A stretch of DNA of 64,000 nt, taken from the NCBI GenBank assembly GCA_964393325.1, contig CAYMTE010000002.1:1-64000 (forward strand). Reading direction: 5' to 3'. The stretch comes from JBAZWV01 sp964393325. GTDB lineage: Bacteria > Patescibacteriota > Patescibacteriia > 2-12-FULL-60-25. Below the pieces are notes generated by a model. The model made no database searches. It was not told where the DNA came from and saw only the letters and a program-made list of their open reading frames with translations. How positions within the stretch are numbered: the first letter of the stretch is position 1; every line of letters begins with the position of its first letter. Positions 26,619 to 34,685 of the stretch are shown here, in pieces. A program made the translations under genes and the position numbers.

Positions 26619-27059
26619 TTACTGAAGGCGTTTCTGGACAATCGCGCGAACCGTATTCCCGTCAGCGCGTCCATTTACCTCTTTCATGATCAATCCCATG
26701 ATCTTCCCCATATCCTTGAGTGTCGCGTTCTGCTCCGCAATGATGCGTTCGCAGATTGCCGCGAGCTCCGCCTCCGGCATCGCCGCAGGAAGATACTTTT
26801 CGAGAAGAACGATTTCTTGGGTCTGTTTCTCGACCAAATCCTGACGTCCTGCCGAAGAAAAATCCGCAAGCGCGTCACGATATTGTTTTACCATGGTTCG
26901 AATGACCCCCACGATCTCGTCTTCCGACAACTCGTGCATGACTTCGATCTGCTTATTTTTAAGCGAAGAGCGAACCATGCGAAGCGTCGAAAGAACAATC
27001 TCGTTCTTTGCCTTCATGGCCTCTTTGAGGTCGGCATCGATGCGTTCAATGGTAGACAT
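26619..27059 (-). CDS. yqeY: GatB/YqeY domain protein
   Basis: The 146-aa protein is a stand-alone YqeY: a helical domain beginning MSTIERIDADLKEAMKAKN with TLRMVRSSLKNKQIE, and a C-terminal part with GKIMGLIMKEVNGRADG and a basic end. The C-terminal half resembles the tail domain of GatB that contacts tRNA. Its precise role is unsettled. It lies five bases after rpsU, a pairing common in bacteria, and ends before a strong terminator. Confidence 0.9.
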   Translation of the reverse strand: MSTIERIDADLKEAMKAKNEIVLSTLRMVRSSLKNKQIEVMHELSEDEIVGVIRTMVKQYRDALADFSSAGRQDLVEKQTQEIVLLEKYLPAAMPEAELAAICERIIAEQNATLKDMGKIMGLIMKEVNGRADGNTVRAIVQKRLQ

Positions 27060-27064
27060 GAATG

Positions 27065-27307
27065 TTAGAAACGCCCCTTCTTTTTGACATCCGGCTTGAG
27101 TTTACCGGTCTTGAGTTCGTATTCGTACTTCGATCGCATTTCTTCGCGACGGAGCGCGCTCTCACGGCGCTTGTTCGGGTTTTCTTCCTTTTCCAAAAAT
27201 CGGATTTTCTTGGCCTGAAGAACTTTTCCGCTTGATTGAATACGGCGCTGGAACCGTCGGAACAGCGCGTCAAACGTTTCGCCCTTCTTTCGCTTCACTT
27301 CTGCCAT
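27065..27307 (-). CDS. rpsU: Ribosomal protein S21
   Basis: The 80-aa basic protein has the S21 pattern: FDALFRRFQRRIQSSGKVLQ and then a highly charged KEENPNKRRESALRREE helix. It is a small-subunit protein near the anti-Shine-Dalgarno region of 16S rRNA. The ATG at 27307 is chosen because AAGGAG lies nine bases upstream; the longer reading would absorb the ribosome site. The tail is longer than in E. coli. A small CTCCGG-GTATG-CCGGAG hairpin lies upstream around 27345-27361. Confidence 0.9.
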   Translation of the reverse strand: MAEVKRKKGETFDALFRRFQRRIQSSGKVLQAKKIRFLEKEENPNKRRESALRREEMRSKYEYELKTGKLKPDVKKKGRF

Positions 27308-27413
27308 ATCGCCACACTCCTTTCTGAATTCGTAGATAATGATGTCTCCGGGTATGCCGGAGTTCGACAAAATGGAAGATAGCCCACTATTTCCAAAAGG
27401 TCAAGACAGCGAC

Positions 27414-28754
27414 CTAGCTCACGCCATTCAGTCCCAACTTCTTCTTCACCTCGTGAACGATCTTTCGCGCATCAACAATTTCCTGAGTTCCCGCATCCAT
27501 ATCTCGGATAATCGCCGTTCCATCCAATACTTCCTTTTGACCAACGATGATCGCCCACTTTGCGCCTCGGCGGTTCGCGATTTCCATTTGTGCTTTAATC
27601 GCCTCTTTTGCAAAGGCCTCGCCCGCACGGATACCCGATTTCCGAAGTTCCTCAAACATCGCCAGTGCGCGCTTTTTCCCCTGATCGCCCAATTGCGCCA
27701 CGAAGACGTCAATCGAGGAAGACGGAACCGTAACGTTGAGATCCTTCATGCGAGACACGACGCGATCAAGACCGAGTGCAAATCCCGCCGCAGGCGTCTG
27801 GCGACCACCCAATAACTCCGACAACCCGTCATACCGTCCGCCTCCGCCAAGCGCTGTCTGCGCAAGTTCTTGATCATCGCTTGCTGCGTACACTTCAAAC
27901 ACGGTCTTCGTGTAATAGTCGAGGCCGCGAACAAGATACGGATCGAGCTGATATGGCACACCTGCCTCGTCAAGATACTCGAGCACGCGCATAAAGTGCG
28001 TCTTCGACTCTTCATCAAGCCAATCCACGATCTGCGGAGCCTCTGCTTTCAGTTCCGCAACAGCAGGATCTTTTGAATCAAGAATGCGCAACGGATTCTT
28101 CAGCAATCGTTTCTTGTCTTCTTCCGAAAGTTTCGCGCGCTTTGTTCGGAAATACGAAACGAGCGCGTTCTTGTAGTTCGTACGCGACTCCGGCGTTCCG
28201 ATCGAGTTGATTCTAATAACTGCGTCAACGCCAAGATCTCGGAGCACGATATGACACATGAGGGCGAGCTGTGCGTCAACGATCGCATCGTCTTCGCCGA
28301 TCACTTCACATCCGAATTGCGAAAATTGACGATACCGACCGTGCTGCGGACGATCGTGACGGAACATCGGCCCCTCGTACCACAACTTCACCGGCTGCGG
28401 CAGATTCAACATGCCATTATGGATGTATGCACGCATGATCGCCGCCGTTCCTTCTGGGCGGAGCGCTAATCGTTCGCCGCCGGATGTCTCAAACGCGTAC
28501 ATCTCTTTTTCGACGATATCTGTCGCTTTCCCAACGCCGCGAATAAAAAGGCTCGTCTCTTCGACAACCGGCGTCTCAATCCGATCAAACCCATACGCTT
28601 CCGCGACGGATTCGCACGTTGAACGAACCATCTTCCAGTACGCCTGATCCGCCGGAAGGATATCTCGCATTCCACGCGGTGGTGCGAGCGGCTGTGGCGC
28701 CTTCTTTACCGGAGCATCTTCTTTTTTCGGCACGGTCTTTCGCATCTTTGTCAT
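27414..28754 (-). CDS. hisS: Histidyl-tRNA synthetase
   Basis: The 446-aa class II synthetase has motif 1 in the N-terminal third, motif 2 with YEGPMFRHDRPQHGRYRQF, the histidine-specific segment GLDYYTKTVFEVY and GGGRYDGL, and motif 3 in AAGFALGLDR. A C-terminal anticodon-binding domain starts near residue 345. It charges tRNA-His with histidine. A Lys/Pro-rich N-terminal extension of about 25 residues precedes the catalytic core. It follows lepB by 16 bases and is likely in the same operon. Confidence 0.95.
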   Translation of the reverse strand: MTKMRKTVPKKEDAPVKKAPQPLAPPRGMRDILPADQAYWKMVRSTCESVAEAYGFDRIETPVVEETSLFIRGVGKATDIVEKEMYAFETSGGERLALRPEGTAAIMRAYIHNGMLNLPQPVKLWYEGPMFRHDRPQHGRYRQFSQFGCEVIGEDDAIVDAQLALMCHIVLRDLGVDAVIRINSIGTPESRTNYKNALVSYFRTKRAKLSEEDKKRLLKNPLRILDSKDPAVAELKAEAPQIVDWLDEESKTHFMRVLEYLDEAGVPYQLDPYLVRGLDYYTKTVFEVYAASDDQELAQTALGGGGRYDGLSELLGGRQTPAAGFALGLDRVVSRMKDLNVTVPSSSIDVFVAQLGDQGKKRALAMFEELRKSGIRAGEAFAKEAIKAQMEIANRRGAKWAIIVGQKEVLDGTAIIRDMDAGTQEIVDARKIVHEVKKKLGLNGVS

Positions 28755-28770
28755 ACCAGGGCATCAAATA

Positions 28771-29388
28771 TTATTGAGCAATCTGTTCAGGCGTCGCGTA
28801 GGTCGGATTTTCAAAAACCTTCCACCGATCAAGCGGCCATCCACGAAGCCACACGCGGCCGATGATCGCACTCTGCTTAATTGGTCCAAAGTATCGAGAG
28901 TCGAGACTCGCGATCCGATTATCCCCCATCACAAAATATTCATCCGCCTTCAGCGTCACCGTACGCGTCGGCGATGTAAAATCTTGCTCGAGATATTCCT
29001 GTTCCGGAAGCACCATGCCATTCGGATGGTCATTATTAAAAATCTTCACTTGACCGCCAGCGATCTCAACCGTCTCACCCGGAACACCGATCACGCGCTT
29101 GATAAAAAACTGTCGTGGATCATTCGGATATCGAAACACGACGATATCGCCGCGCACCGGTATTTTAAACCGGTACGACAGCTCGTCGATAATCAAATAC
29201 TCGTGATCAAAAAAGTTCGGCTCCATTGAAGCTCCTTTTACGTAAAAGGGCTGAATAAGAAAGTACCGAACCGGGATAATGATCGCGAGCGAGACCGCGG
29301 CGACCTGAATAAGCTCAAAGAGAAACCCCAATGCCATTTTGGGCGTTTCTTCAGAAATCGTCTCTGTCTTTCGTCGAAAAAATGACAT
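28771..29388 (-). CDS. lepB: Signal peptidase I
   Basis: The 205-aa protein has one N-terminal membrane helix (about 25-45), the catalytic Ser54 in GASMEPN, the general base Lys97 in FIKRVIGVPGE, and the box GDNR--S-DSR-FG near residue 155. It cleaves signal peptides from exported proteins on the outer face of the membrane. The large surface proteins of this window are obvious substrates, with a VHAQ cleavage region. The length is typical. It sits between a membrane-protein gene and hisS. Confidence 0.95.
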   Translation of the reverse strand: MSFFRRKTETISEETPKMALGFLFELIQVAAVSLAIIIPVRYFLIQPFYVKGASMEPNFFDHEYLIIDELSYRFKIPVRGDIVVFRYPNDPRQFFIKRVIGVPGETVEIAGGQVKIFNNDHPNGMVLPEQEYLEQDFTSPTRTVTLKADEYFVMGDNRIASLDSRYFGPIKQSAIIGRVWLRGWPLDRWKVFENPTYATPEQIAQ

Positions 29389-29408
29389 AGAATCGTTGTG
29401 TAGCGAGT

Positions 29409-30674
29409 TTATCGCAGGTTATGCCCCGTGTCGAGGGCTCCAGGAGATCGAACGCGACCGAGAATCGCCCGCGCGATCCTCCGCCGGAACCTCCATCGAT
29501 TCAACCGCCCCGCTGCCAACACCGTGCAGCTCGCAACAACAGACTCCGTTGATCCGAGCAATGCAAGAACCCATCCGTTTTTCGTCAGTTCCGGCGCCGA
29601 GGAAAAAAGCAATGCCGCGGCGAGAGGCGAGGCAACAGCGCCAATAAACAAACCAAGTCGAGCCGGATTCGTAAAATCCTGTCGAAGCGCGTACCACAAT
29701 AATCCCTTCCCCGGTTCACGTCGCATCTTCCCTTCTCGCTCCAGTGCGACATACGACGAGCGGTACAGCAAGATCGACTGAATTGCCGTCGTCAGCGAAA
29801 GTGCAACCGCCGAAAGACCGAACAGCACCCCAGCGACCGCATATTGCCCATGCGCGATGTAATGCTCAACACGAAACGCGCCATACGTCGCAACGATAAA
29901 TACCGGAAGGAGAATACGAGAACGTTTCGCTAATTGCCGCCACGTAAATCCCGAACCTCGAAGAGCGAACAATTCCGCCGTCTCGGACAAGAGATCATCC
30001 GCCGTCGCCGCAAACACCTTCCCGATACCCGAGAGCACATGCTCAAGGACATGCGCAACCGGCCCCACCACTAAAAGAGCCTTGATGATAGACTGCGCAA
30101 CTTCCGTTCGCGTGTGCGCATTATCGAACGTCACCCGATTCATGATGACGTCAATCGCAAGCGGGTACAGATCCTCATTCACGTCCTGCATGAACTGCCG
30201 TTCCGATTCCGTCACCGACTGATTCTCAAGCGGAACAAGAAGAACTTTTTTGAACTCATACCGCTTAGAAAGGATGATGCGCGCCTCTTCGTATAGGTTG
30301 ATTCCTTTTGCCTCCGCATTCCGCAACTCTTCTTCGGCGAATACAGGGAGATCTCCATTCCGCAGCAACCGCTCGAGCCACGGATGAATCACGTTATGCT
30401 GTGTTTCTTGCGAAATGCGATCAACGGCTTGCAATACACGCTCCGGCGTTGCATCAACCGTACGCACGCCGATGCCATACCCCTTTTCCAAAAGTTTTCG
30501 AAACGCGTCATGTCGCGATGGACGTATCGCCATCACGTATCGAAGTTCAACAGGAAGATATTCTGGCAATTCCAATTCGAGGGAATTCGTCACCACAGAT
30601 ACGTGGTATCGATCAATACGCGGTAATCGCTTAAACGGCATCACGCGCGACCACCAGGAAATCAAGCTTGGCAT
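29409..30674 (-). CDS. Membrane protein of unknown function (421 aa)
   Basis: The N-terminal 230 residues are soluble-looking and mixed alpha/beta, with no recognised motif. The C-terminal part holds about four membrane helices: around 260 (ILLPVFIVATYGAF), 283-307, 345-365 and 373-393. It ends with an Arg-rich tail. The ATG at 30674 is chosen because the only in-frame codon upstream is a TTG and a TGGTACAAT extended -10 lies six bases before the ATG, indicating a leaderless transcript. lepB follows 20 bases downstream. Function is unknown; export or proteolysis is only a guess from the neighbour. Confidence 0.75.
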   Translation of the reverse strand: MPSLISWWSRVMPFKRLPRIDRYHVSVVTNSLELELPEYLPVELRYVMAIRPSRHDAFRKLLEKGYGIGVRTVDATPERVLQAVDRISQETQHNVIHPWLERLLRNGDLPVFAEEELRNAEAKGINLYEEARIILSKRYEFKKVLLVPLENQSVTESERQFMQDVNEDLYPLAIDVIMNRVTFDNAHTRTEVAQSIIKALLVVGPVAHVLEHVLSGIGKVFAATADDLLSETAELFALRGSGFTWRQLAKRSRILLPVFIVATYGAFRVEHYIAHGQYAVAGVLFGLSAVALSLTTAIQSILLYRSSYVALEREGKMRREPGKGLLWYALRQDFTNPARLGLFIGAVASPLAAALLFSSAPELTKNGWVLALLGSTESVVASCTVLAAGRLNRWRFRRRIARAILGRVRSPGALDTGHNLR

Positions 30675-30680
30675 GGGCAA

Positions 30681-30689
30681 ATTGTACCA
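30681..30689 (-). promoter_or_regulatory. Extended -10 of the 421-aa membrane-protein gene
   Basis: TGGTACAAT on the minus strand (TACAAT at 30681-30686) ends six bases before the ATG at 30674. No good -35 is seen; an extended -10 can do without one. Confidence 0.5.
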
Positions 30690-30731
30690 CGCGCATTGAC
30701 AGTCGTTCCGTGAATTGAAAAACTACCTTGT

Positions 30732-31220
30732 ATGCCGCACAACGCTCTACAGCCAGCCCCCATTCTCACGTTTGACGAGATCGATGCACGTCGCCACGAG
30801 CTCGGACGGATCGTGTGTACCTCCGGAGGGTTCGACCCGGTTCATCCCGGTCATTTAAGCTGCATTCTGGAATCAAAACAATTCGGCGACACGGTCGTCG
30901 TCATCGTCAACGGAGACGGCTTTTTGACGCGAAAAAAAGGAAAACCCTTTCAGGATCTGGAAACGCGACTCGGCATCATGAGCTATGCGCTCGGCGCAGA
31001 TATCATCGTGCCCTTTGAAATTGAAAACGATCAAACCGTGCGCGAGGCACTCCGAAGACTCAAGCCACACGTGTTCACAAAAGGCGGTGACCGCTGTTCC
31101 CCCGAAACCATCCCTGAATGGGACATCTGCCAAGAACTAGGCATTCGTGTCGAAACTGGGGTTGGGAAACCAAAAAACTGGTCGAGTTCGGAATTCTTGG
31201 CGAAGTGGAAGGAGACATAA
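30732..31220 (+). CDS. Cytidylyltransferase-like nucleotidyltransferase
   Basis: The 162-aa protein has the nucleotidyltransferase fold with GGFDPVHPGHL (residues 32-42) containing the HxGH ATP/CTP site, a later SSSEF in place of the usual ISSTxI signature, and VVVIVNGDGFL in between. Family members add AMP or CMP to small phosphates such as heptose-1-phosphate, glycerol-3-phosphate or FMN; the substrate cannot be told from sequence. TTGACA (30696-30701) and a weak AAAACT 17 bases later suggest a near-leaderless start. Its last codons carry one copy of a 16-bp repeat found again at 31879. Confidence 0.8.
   Translation: MPHNALQPAPILTFDEIDARRHELGRIVCTSGGFDPVHPGHLSCILESKQFGDTVVVIVNGDGFLTRKKGKPFQDLETRLGIMSYALGADIIVPFEIENDQTVREALRRLKPHVFTKGGDRCSPETIPEWDICQELGIRVETGVGKPKNWSSSEFLAKWKET
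31191..31206 (+). repeat. Direct repeat, copy 1
   Basis: GAATTCTTGGCGAAGT near the 3' end of the nucleotidyltransferase gene matches 31879-31894 in 15 of 16 positions. The two copies bracket the membrane-protein gene at 31232-31876. Confidence 0.55.
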
Positions 31221-31231
31221 CGTTTAATATC

Positions 31232-31876
31232 ATGGAAGGAAAAAGCATCATTGCATTCGCCACACTCGGCATGATGAGCATTCTTGGAAGTGCGATTGGA
31301 ATTTTCATCCTGCTTCGACCACATCTCAAGGAGATCGCCACGATGATGTATGTATATCGAGGGAGCCTCTGTCCTCATGAGCGTCCAAAAACAACAGAAG
31401 ACGGAACACGGGCAATGAGGGCAAACGTTCACTCAATCGCAGCGACATCCCCACATGCAATCGTAGTCGGACAGGTGTTCTTAACGCGAGGCATTGATAT
31501 TTCTGAATTCATTAAATTAACGCAGCACTATCAATTTGACGCGAACTACCCAGAACATGGGGTCGGACCATCTGTACAATTCCAAATTCCTAACGCGAGT
31601 GTCATGGCGGAAGCAGCGGTGCCAGAATTCTTTGCAAGCTCAACCTTTGAAACGTGGTTAATAAAGAAAAATGAAATAATGCCAAAAAATCCTGAATATG
31701 AAACAATTCAAACCCTAAATCGTGAAAATACAAAAGTCATCAGTTTTGTCCTTCAAGGGCCGGCAACGAGTTTTGAACGTCTCTGGCAAGAACAACCAGA
31801 TACCGTTCGTGCAATCGGCATGTCATGCACAAGCATCTTCGGTATCCGTCGCCCAAGCGAAGAATTATGGCCCTAG
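31232..31876 (+). CDS. Unknown protein with one N-terminal membrane helix
   Basis: From the ATG at 31232 the protein is 214 aa, with one hydrophobic helix (about 5-27, IIAFATLGMMSILGSAIGIFI) and then a soluble domain of unknown type. No family was recognised. A GGAG lies 17 bases upstream, too far for a normal ribosome site, so the start is uncertain; an ATG a dozen codons later is possible. The gene is AT-richer than its surroundings and is flanked by a 16-bp direct repeat, which suggests insertion. Downstream, 31877-32055 has no supported gene. Confidence 0.6.
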   Translation: MEGKSIIAFATLGMMSILGSAIGIFILLRPHLKEIATMMYVYRGSLCPHERPKTTEDGTRAMRANVHSIAATSPHAIVVGQVFLTRGIDISEFIKLTQHYQFDANYPEHGVGPSVQFQIPNASVMAEAAVPEFFASSTFETWLIKKNEIMPKNPEYETIQTLNRENTKVISFVLQGPATSFERLWQEQPDTVRAIGMSCTSIFGIRRPSEELWP

Positions 31877-31878
31877 CC

Positions 31879-31894
31879 GAATTCTTGACGAAGT
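31879..31894 (+). repeat. Direct repeat, copy 2
   Basis: GAATTCTTGACGAAGT directly after the stop of the membrane-protein gene matches copy 1 at 31191 with one difference. Reading on in the frame of the repeat gives about 30 open codons without a start. Confidence 0.55.
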
Positions 31895-32055
31895 CACGAT
31901 ACGAGGCAGTTGAAAGTACACCTGGGAAGTTCCCACTGATCCCCACCTGTTTTGAGAACTCCATACTCCGATAAGACTACCAGATCAGGGCTCGGAAGAC
32001 ATCGGAAGCTCTCCAACCCCACCCTCACGGGCGGGTTGTTCGGCGGTGTTATACA

Positions 32056-32080
32056 TAAAATCCCCCGTTGTGCGGGGGAT
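32056..32080 (-). terminator. Terminator of tRNA-Val
   Basis: The stem ATCCCCCG / CGGGGGAT (32060-32080) with a five-base loop ends in TTTTATG on the minus strand, seven bases beyond the tRNA 3' end. Confidence 0.85.
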
Positions 32081-32086
32081 CTTATG

Positions 32087-32163
32087 TGGTGGACGTTGAA
32101 GGATTCGAACCTTCGACCTTTCGAATGTGAATCGAACGCTCTAACCAACTGAGCTAAACGTCC
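32087..32163 (-). tRNA. tRNA-Val (CAC)
   Basis: The minus strand gives acceptor GGACGTT/AACGTCC, discriminator A and an encoded CCA (32087-32089). The D arm GCTCAGTTGGTTAGAGC is canonical. The anticodon stem TTCGA/TCGAA holds the loop TTCACAT, so the anticodon is CAC. The T arm carries GTTCGAATC. Length is 77 bases. Confidence 0.92.
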
Positions 32164-32182
32164 TCTCGTCGATCGCGCGACG

Positions 32183-32211
32183 ATGGTACACAATATCAGC
32201 ATGTCTGACAA
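32183..32211 (-). promoter_or_regulatory. Promoter of tRNA-Val
   Basis: On the minus strand TTGTCA (32206-32211) is followed after 17 bases by TACCAT (32183-32188), placing the start of transcription near 32176, about 13 bases before the tRNA. It overlaps the first codons of prmC on the other strand. Confidence 0.6.
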
Positions 32212-33115
32212 GTCTCTTCGCCCGACCATCCGGCTACTCCTTGACCGCGCGTCTCACGATCTCCAACCACGCCGCATCACGTGCGATGCGGATCGCGATC
32301 TTGGCATACTAGAAGCGGAGCTTCTCCTTGCGCACGTCGTGCAACGCGACCGGACATGGATTCGCGTCCACGATACAGAACGTCTCACGTCACCGCAGGA
32401 ACGGACGTTCCAACAACTTGTCACTCGACGACTGCGCCACGAACCTATTGCCTATCTGCTTGGCGCGAAAGACTTTTACGGTCTTTCATTCATCGTCAAT
32501 CAACATGTGCTTATTCCCCGCCCGGAATCCGAACTCATTGTCGATCGCGTGCGAGACATCTTGAAACACGAACCCTCTTCCACGGATGTCGTTCTCGATA
32601 TCGGAACCGGCAGCGGCGCCATTGCGCTCGCCATCGCGACATATATTCGACCAAGAACCGTTCTCGCAACGGACGTCTCCACGCAGGCGCTCCGCGTCGC
32701 AAAACGGAACGCCGCGCGGCTCAAGGTCACAAACATTCATTTCAAACACGCAGATCTTCTTGATGCATCCGTCCGCCGTCTCATCGAACGACAACGCGCA
32801 TCTCGCCTCGTCATCACAGCGAATCTCCCCTATCTCCCCCATTCAGACAAGAAACGTCTCGAAAAAGATGTCGTGAACTTTGAACCGGCTTCTGCGCTCT
32901 TTGCACGCAACGACGGATTGGCATTGATCGAAAAACTCCTTCGCCAACTCGCCGCATATGATATCCCGTTCCATTCCCTCTTCATCGAATACGATCCGCC
33001 GCAAACAAAAACGCTCCGCGCGTTCGCACAAAGCGTTTTCCCGATGCACCGCGTGACGATCCATGACGATCTCGCGGGGCGACATCGCGTCCTCGAACTT
33101 ACGCGATCCCTTTGA
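32201..33115 (+). CDS. prmC: Release factor glutamine methyltransferase (PrmC/HemK)
   Basis: PrmC methylates the GGQ glutamine of peptide release factors. The protein has the PrmC N-terminal helical domain with EPIAYLLGAKDFYGLSF and LIPRPESE, the SAM-binding loop VLDIGTGSGAIAL, and a catalytic motif written NLPYLP where most PrmC enzymes have NPPY. The ATG at 32201 (304 aa) is preferred over 32183 because PrmC proteins start just before the first helix. The 3' end overlaps the convergent murA gene by 17 bases. Confidence 0.88.
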   Translation: MSDKSLRPTIRLLLDRASHDLQPRRITCDADRDLGILEAELLLAHVVQRDRTWIRVHDTERLTSPQERTFQQLVTRRLRHEPIAYLLGAKDFYGLSFIVNQHVLIPRPESELIVDRVRDILKHEPSSTDVVLDIGTGSGAIALAIATYIRPRTVLATDVSTQALRVAKRNAARLKVTNIHFKHADLLDASVRRLIERQRASRLVITANLPYLPHSDKKRLEKDVVNFEPASALFARNDGLALIEKLLRQLAAYDIPFHSLFIEYDPPQTKTLRAFAQSVFPMHRVTIHDDLAGRHRVLELTRSL

Positions 33116-34634
33116 TCACGCGGATATCCGCGCCGATCGCATTCAGACGTTCGGCAATCTCCTCATAGCCGCGCGCAATGGAGTACACATTGCGCAAAAT
33201 GGACGTTCCCTCTGCGGCAAGCATCGCGATCAAAATAATCATCGCAGGGCGAAGCGCCGGCGGACATACGACTTGCGCGCCTTTCAGCGGCGTTGGACCG
33301 TGGACGTATACACGATGTGGATCCGCGAGATTGACGTTCGCACCGAGACGATTCAACTCGGTAAAATAAATCGCACGATTCTCCCACATCCAGTCGTGGA
33401 TTAACGTTGCGCCCTTCGCTTGTGTTGCGATCGGAACAAAAAACGGAAGGTTGTCGCTATTGATCCCCGGATACGGCTGCGCGTGGATCTTGTCGTGCAA
33501 CGCATGGAGTTTTGAGGGATACACGGTGAGATCGATGAGCTCCGTCCGTCCGTTCTCTGCAAGATACGGCTTCGTTCGCTTCATACACAACCCCATACGC
33601 TCAAGCTTGAGAAGCTCGAGCTCCATAAATCGAATCGGGCAACGCTTCACCGTTAGCTCGGAACCCGTGGTTACGGCCGCGCTCACGAACATCATGGATT
33701 CAATCGGGTCTTCGCTATTCCACCATTCAATCGGTTGATCGATATCCTGCACGCCATGAACCTTCAGCACCGTCGTCCCGATTCCCTCGATCTTCACCCC
33801 AAGCGCTTCAAGAAAAAAGCAAACGTCTTGCACCTGATAGTTTGGCGGCGCATATCGAATCGTCGTAACTCCCGGAATGCGCGATGCCGCGATAAGCAAA
33901 TTCTCTGCAGCCGTATCGCTCGATTCGTACATCACGATATCTGCGGGCTTCAGCTTTCCAACATGAATCGTATAGGCGTTCTGCCCCGAAACAATCTTCA
34001 CCCCAAGCGCTTCAAGCCCGTATCGATGCGCCGCGATCGTGCGCATGCCCATCCGACATCCGCCGGCAGAAGGAAGTTCAAACGTCTTGAACCGATGGAT
34101 CATGGAACCCAGCAACATGATGACGGATCGCGTCCGCCCGCCCGCCTTCCGGTCGAGCGCATTGAGATCAAACGTTTTTGGTGGACGAATCTCGAGCGTA
34201 TTCGCCGCCTTCCACGTCGCCTGGATACCGATGCTCTGAAAAACTTCCAAAATACGGAACACCTCCTCGATCCGAGGAATGTTATGCAGCGTCGTCACGC
34301 CGCGATTCACGAGCGAGGCGAACAAAAGCCCGAGCGCGCCATTTTTTGACCCACCGGTCGCCACGGTTCCATGCAGTGGTCTTCCTCCATGAATTTCAAA
34401 GTCCACGGAATCGCTCACCGAAATAATCTTATGCCCCAACACATCTCCTAATTTTCGGAGCAGATCGATCCCCATGTTCTGATCCCCCTTTTCCATCCGA
34501 ACTAACGCGCTCTGCGATGTGCCAAGCGCTTTGGCGACCTCCGCCTGCGTGAGACCGCGCTGCTCGCGAATCCGACGAACGAACGCGCCCATGGCCTGCC
34601 GTTCTTCGGCGAGGCGAAAAGAAGATGAGGACAT
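33099..34634 (-). CDS. murA: MurA (UDP-GlcNAc enolpyruvyltransferase) fused to an XRE-type HTH
   Basis: Residues 17-72 form a helix-turn-helix of the XRE/Cro type (RIREQRGLTQAEVAKALGTSQSALVRMEKG), and from about 78 the whole MurA enzyme follows. Catalytic features are present: Lys97-Asn98 in GGSKNGAL, the reactive Cys193 in AGGCRMGMR with the following Arg, an Asp in PGINSDN that aligns with the general base, and an Arg in the late ALRPAM segment. MurA adds enolpyruvate to UDP-GlcNAc, the first committed step of peptidoglycan synthesis. A perfect palindrome covers its promoter, so autoregulation is likely. It ends against prmC. Confidence 0.88.
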   Translation of the reverse strand: MSSSSFRLAEERQAMGAFVRRIREQRGLTQAEVAKALGTSQSALVRMEKGDQNMGIDLLRKLGDVLGHKIISVSDSVDFEIHGGRPLHGTVATGGSKNGALGLLFASLVNRGVTTLHNIPRIEEVFRILEVFQSIGIQATWKAANTLEIRPPKTFDLNALDRKAGGRTRSVIMLLGSMIHRFKTFELPSAGGCRMGMRTIAAHRYGLEALGVKIVSGQNAYTIHVGKLKPADIVMYESSDTAAENLLIAASRIPGVTTIRYAPPNYQVQDVCFFLEALGVKIEGIGTTVLKVHGVQDIDQPIEWWNSEDPIESMMFVSAAVTTGSELTVKRCPIRFMELELLKLERMGLCMKRTKPYLAENGRTELIDLTVYPSKLHALHDKIHAQPYPGINSDNLPFFVPIATQAKGATLIHDWMWENRAIYFTELNRLGANVNLADPHRVYVHGPTPLKGAQVVCPPALRPAMIILIAMLAAEGTSILRNVYSIARGYEEIAERLNAIGADIRVIKGIA

Positions 34635-34639
34635 AACTC

Positions 34640-34661
34640 AATATATCATTAATGATATATT
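34640..34661. promoter_or_regulatory. Perfect 22-bp palindromic operator upstream of murA
   Basis: The halves AATATATCATT and AATGATATATT (34640-34650, 34651-34661) are exact reverse complements with no spacer. The palindrome begins five bases before the murA start codon and covers the -10 box and the predicted start of transcription. This is where a dimeric XRE-type repressor would act. Confidence 0.7.
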
Positions 34662-34680
34662 AATTTTACACCTACGTCAA
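34652..34680 (-). promoter_or_regulatory. Promoter of murA
   Basis: On the minus strand TTGACG (34675-34680) is followed after 17 bases by TATCAT (34652-34657). Transcription would begin around 34645, about ten bases before the ATG, and no Shine-Dalgarno is visible. Confidence 0.65.
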
Positions 34681-34685
34681 TGCGT

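Noticed and set aside
30696..30724. TTGACA with AAAACT as a firm promoter for the nucleotidyltransferase gene
   Set aside because: The -35 is perfect but the -10 matches only half the consensus, so it is mentioned with the gene and not listed as a feature.
2718..32163. Searching for a prophage or integrated element next to the two tRNA genes
   Set aside because: No integrase, phage structural gene or duplicated tRNA end was found beside either tRNA.
33415..33490. Loss of the MurA general-base aspartate in the HTH fusion
   Set aside because: A first look suggested it was missing, but aligning PGINSDN with the family's PAFPTD places the Asp correctly.
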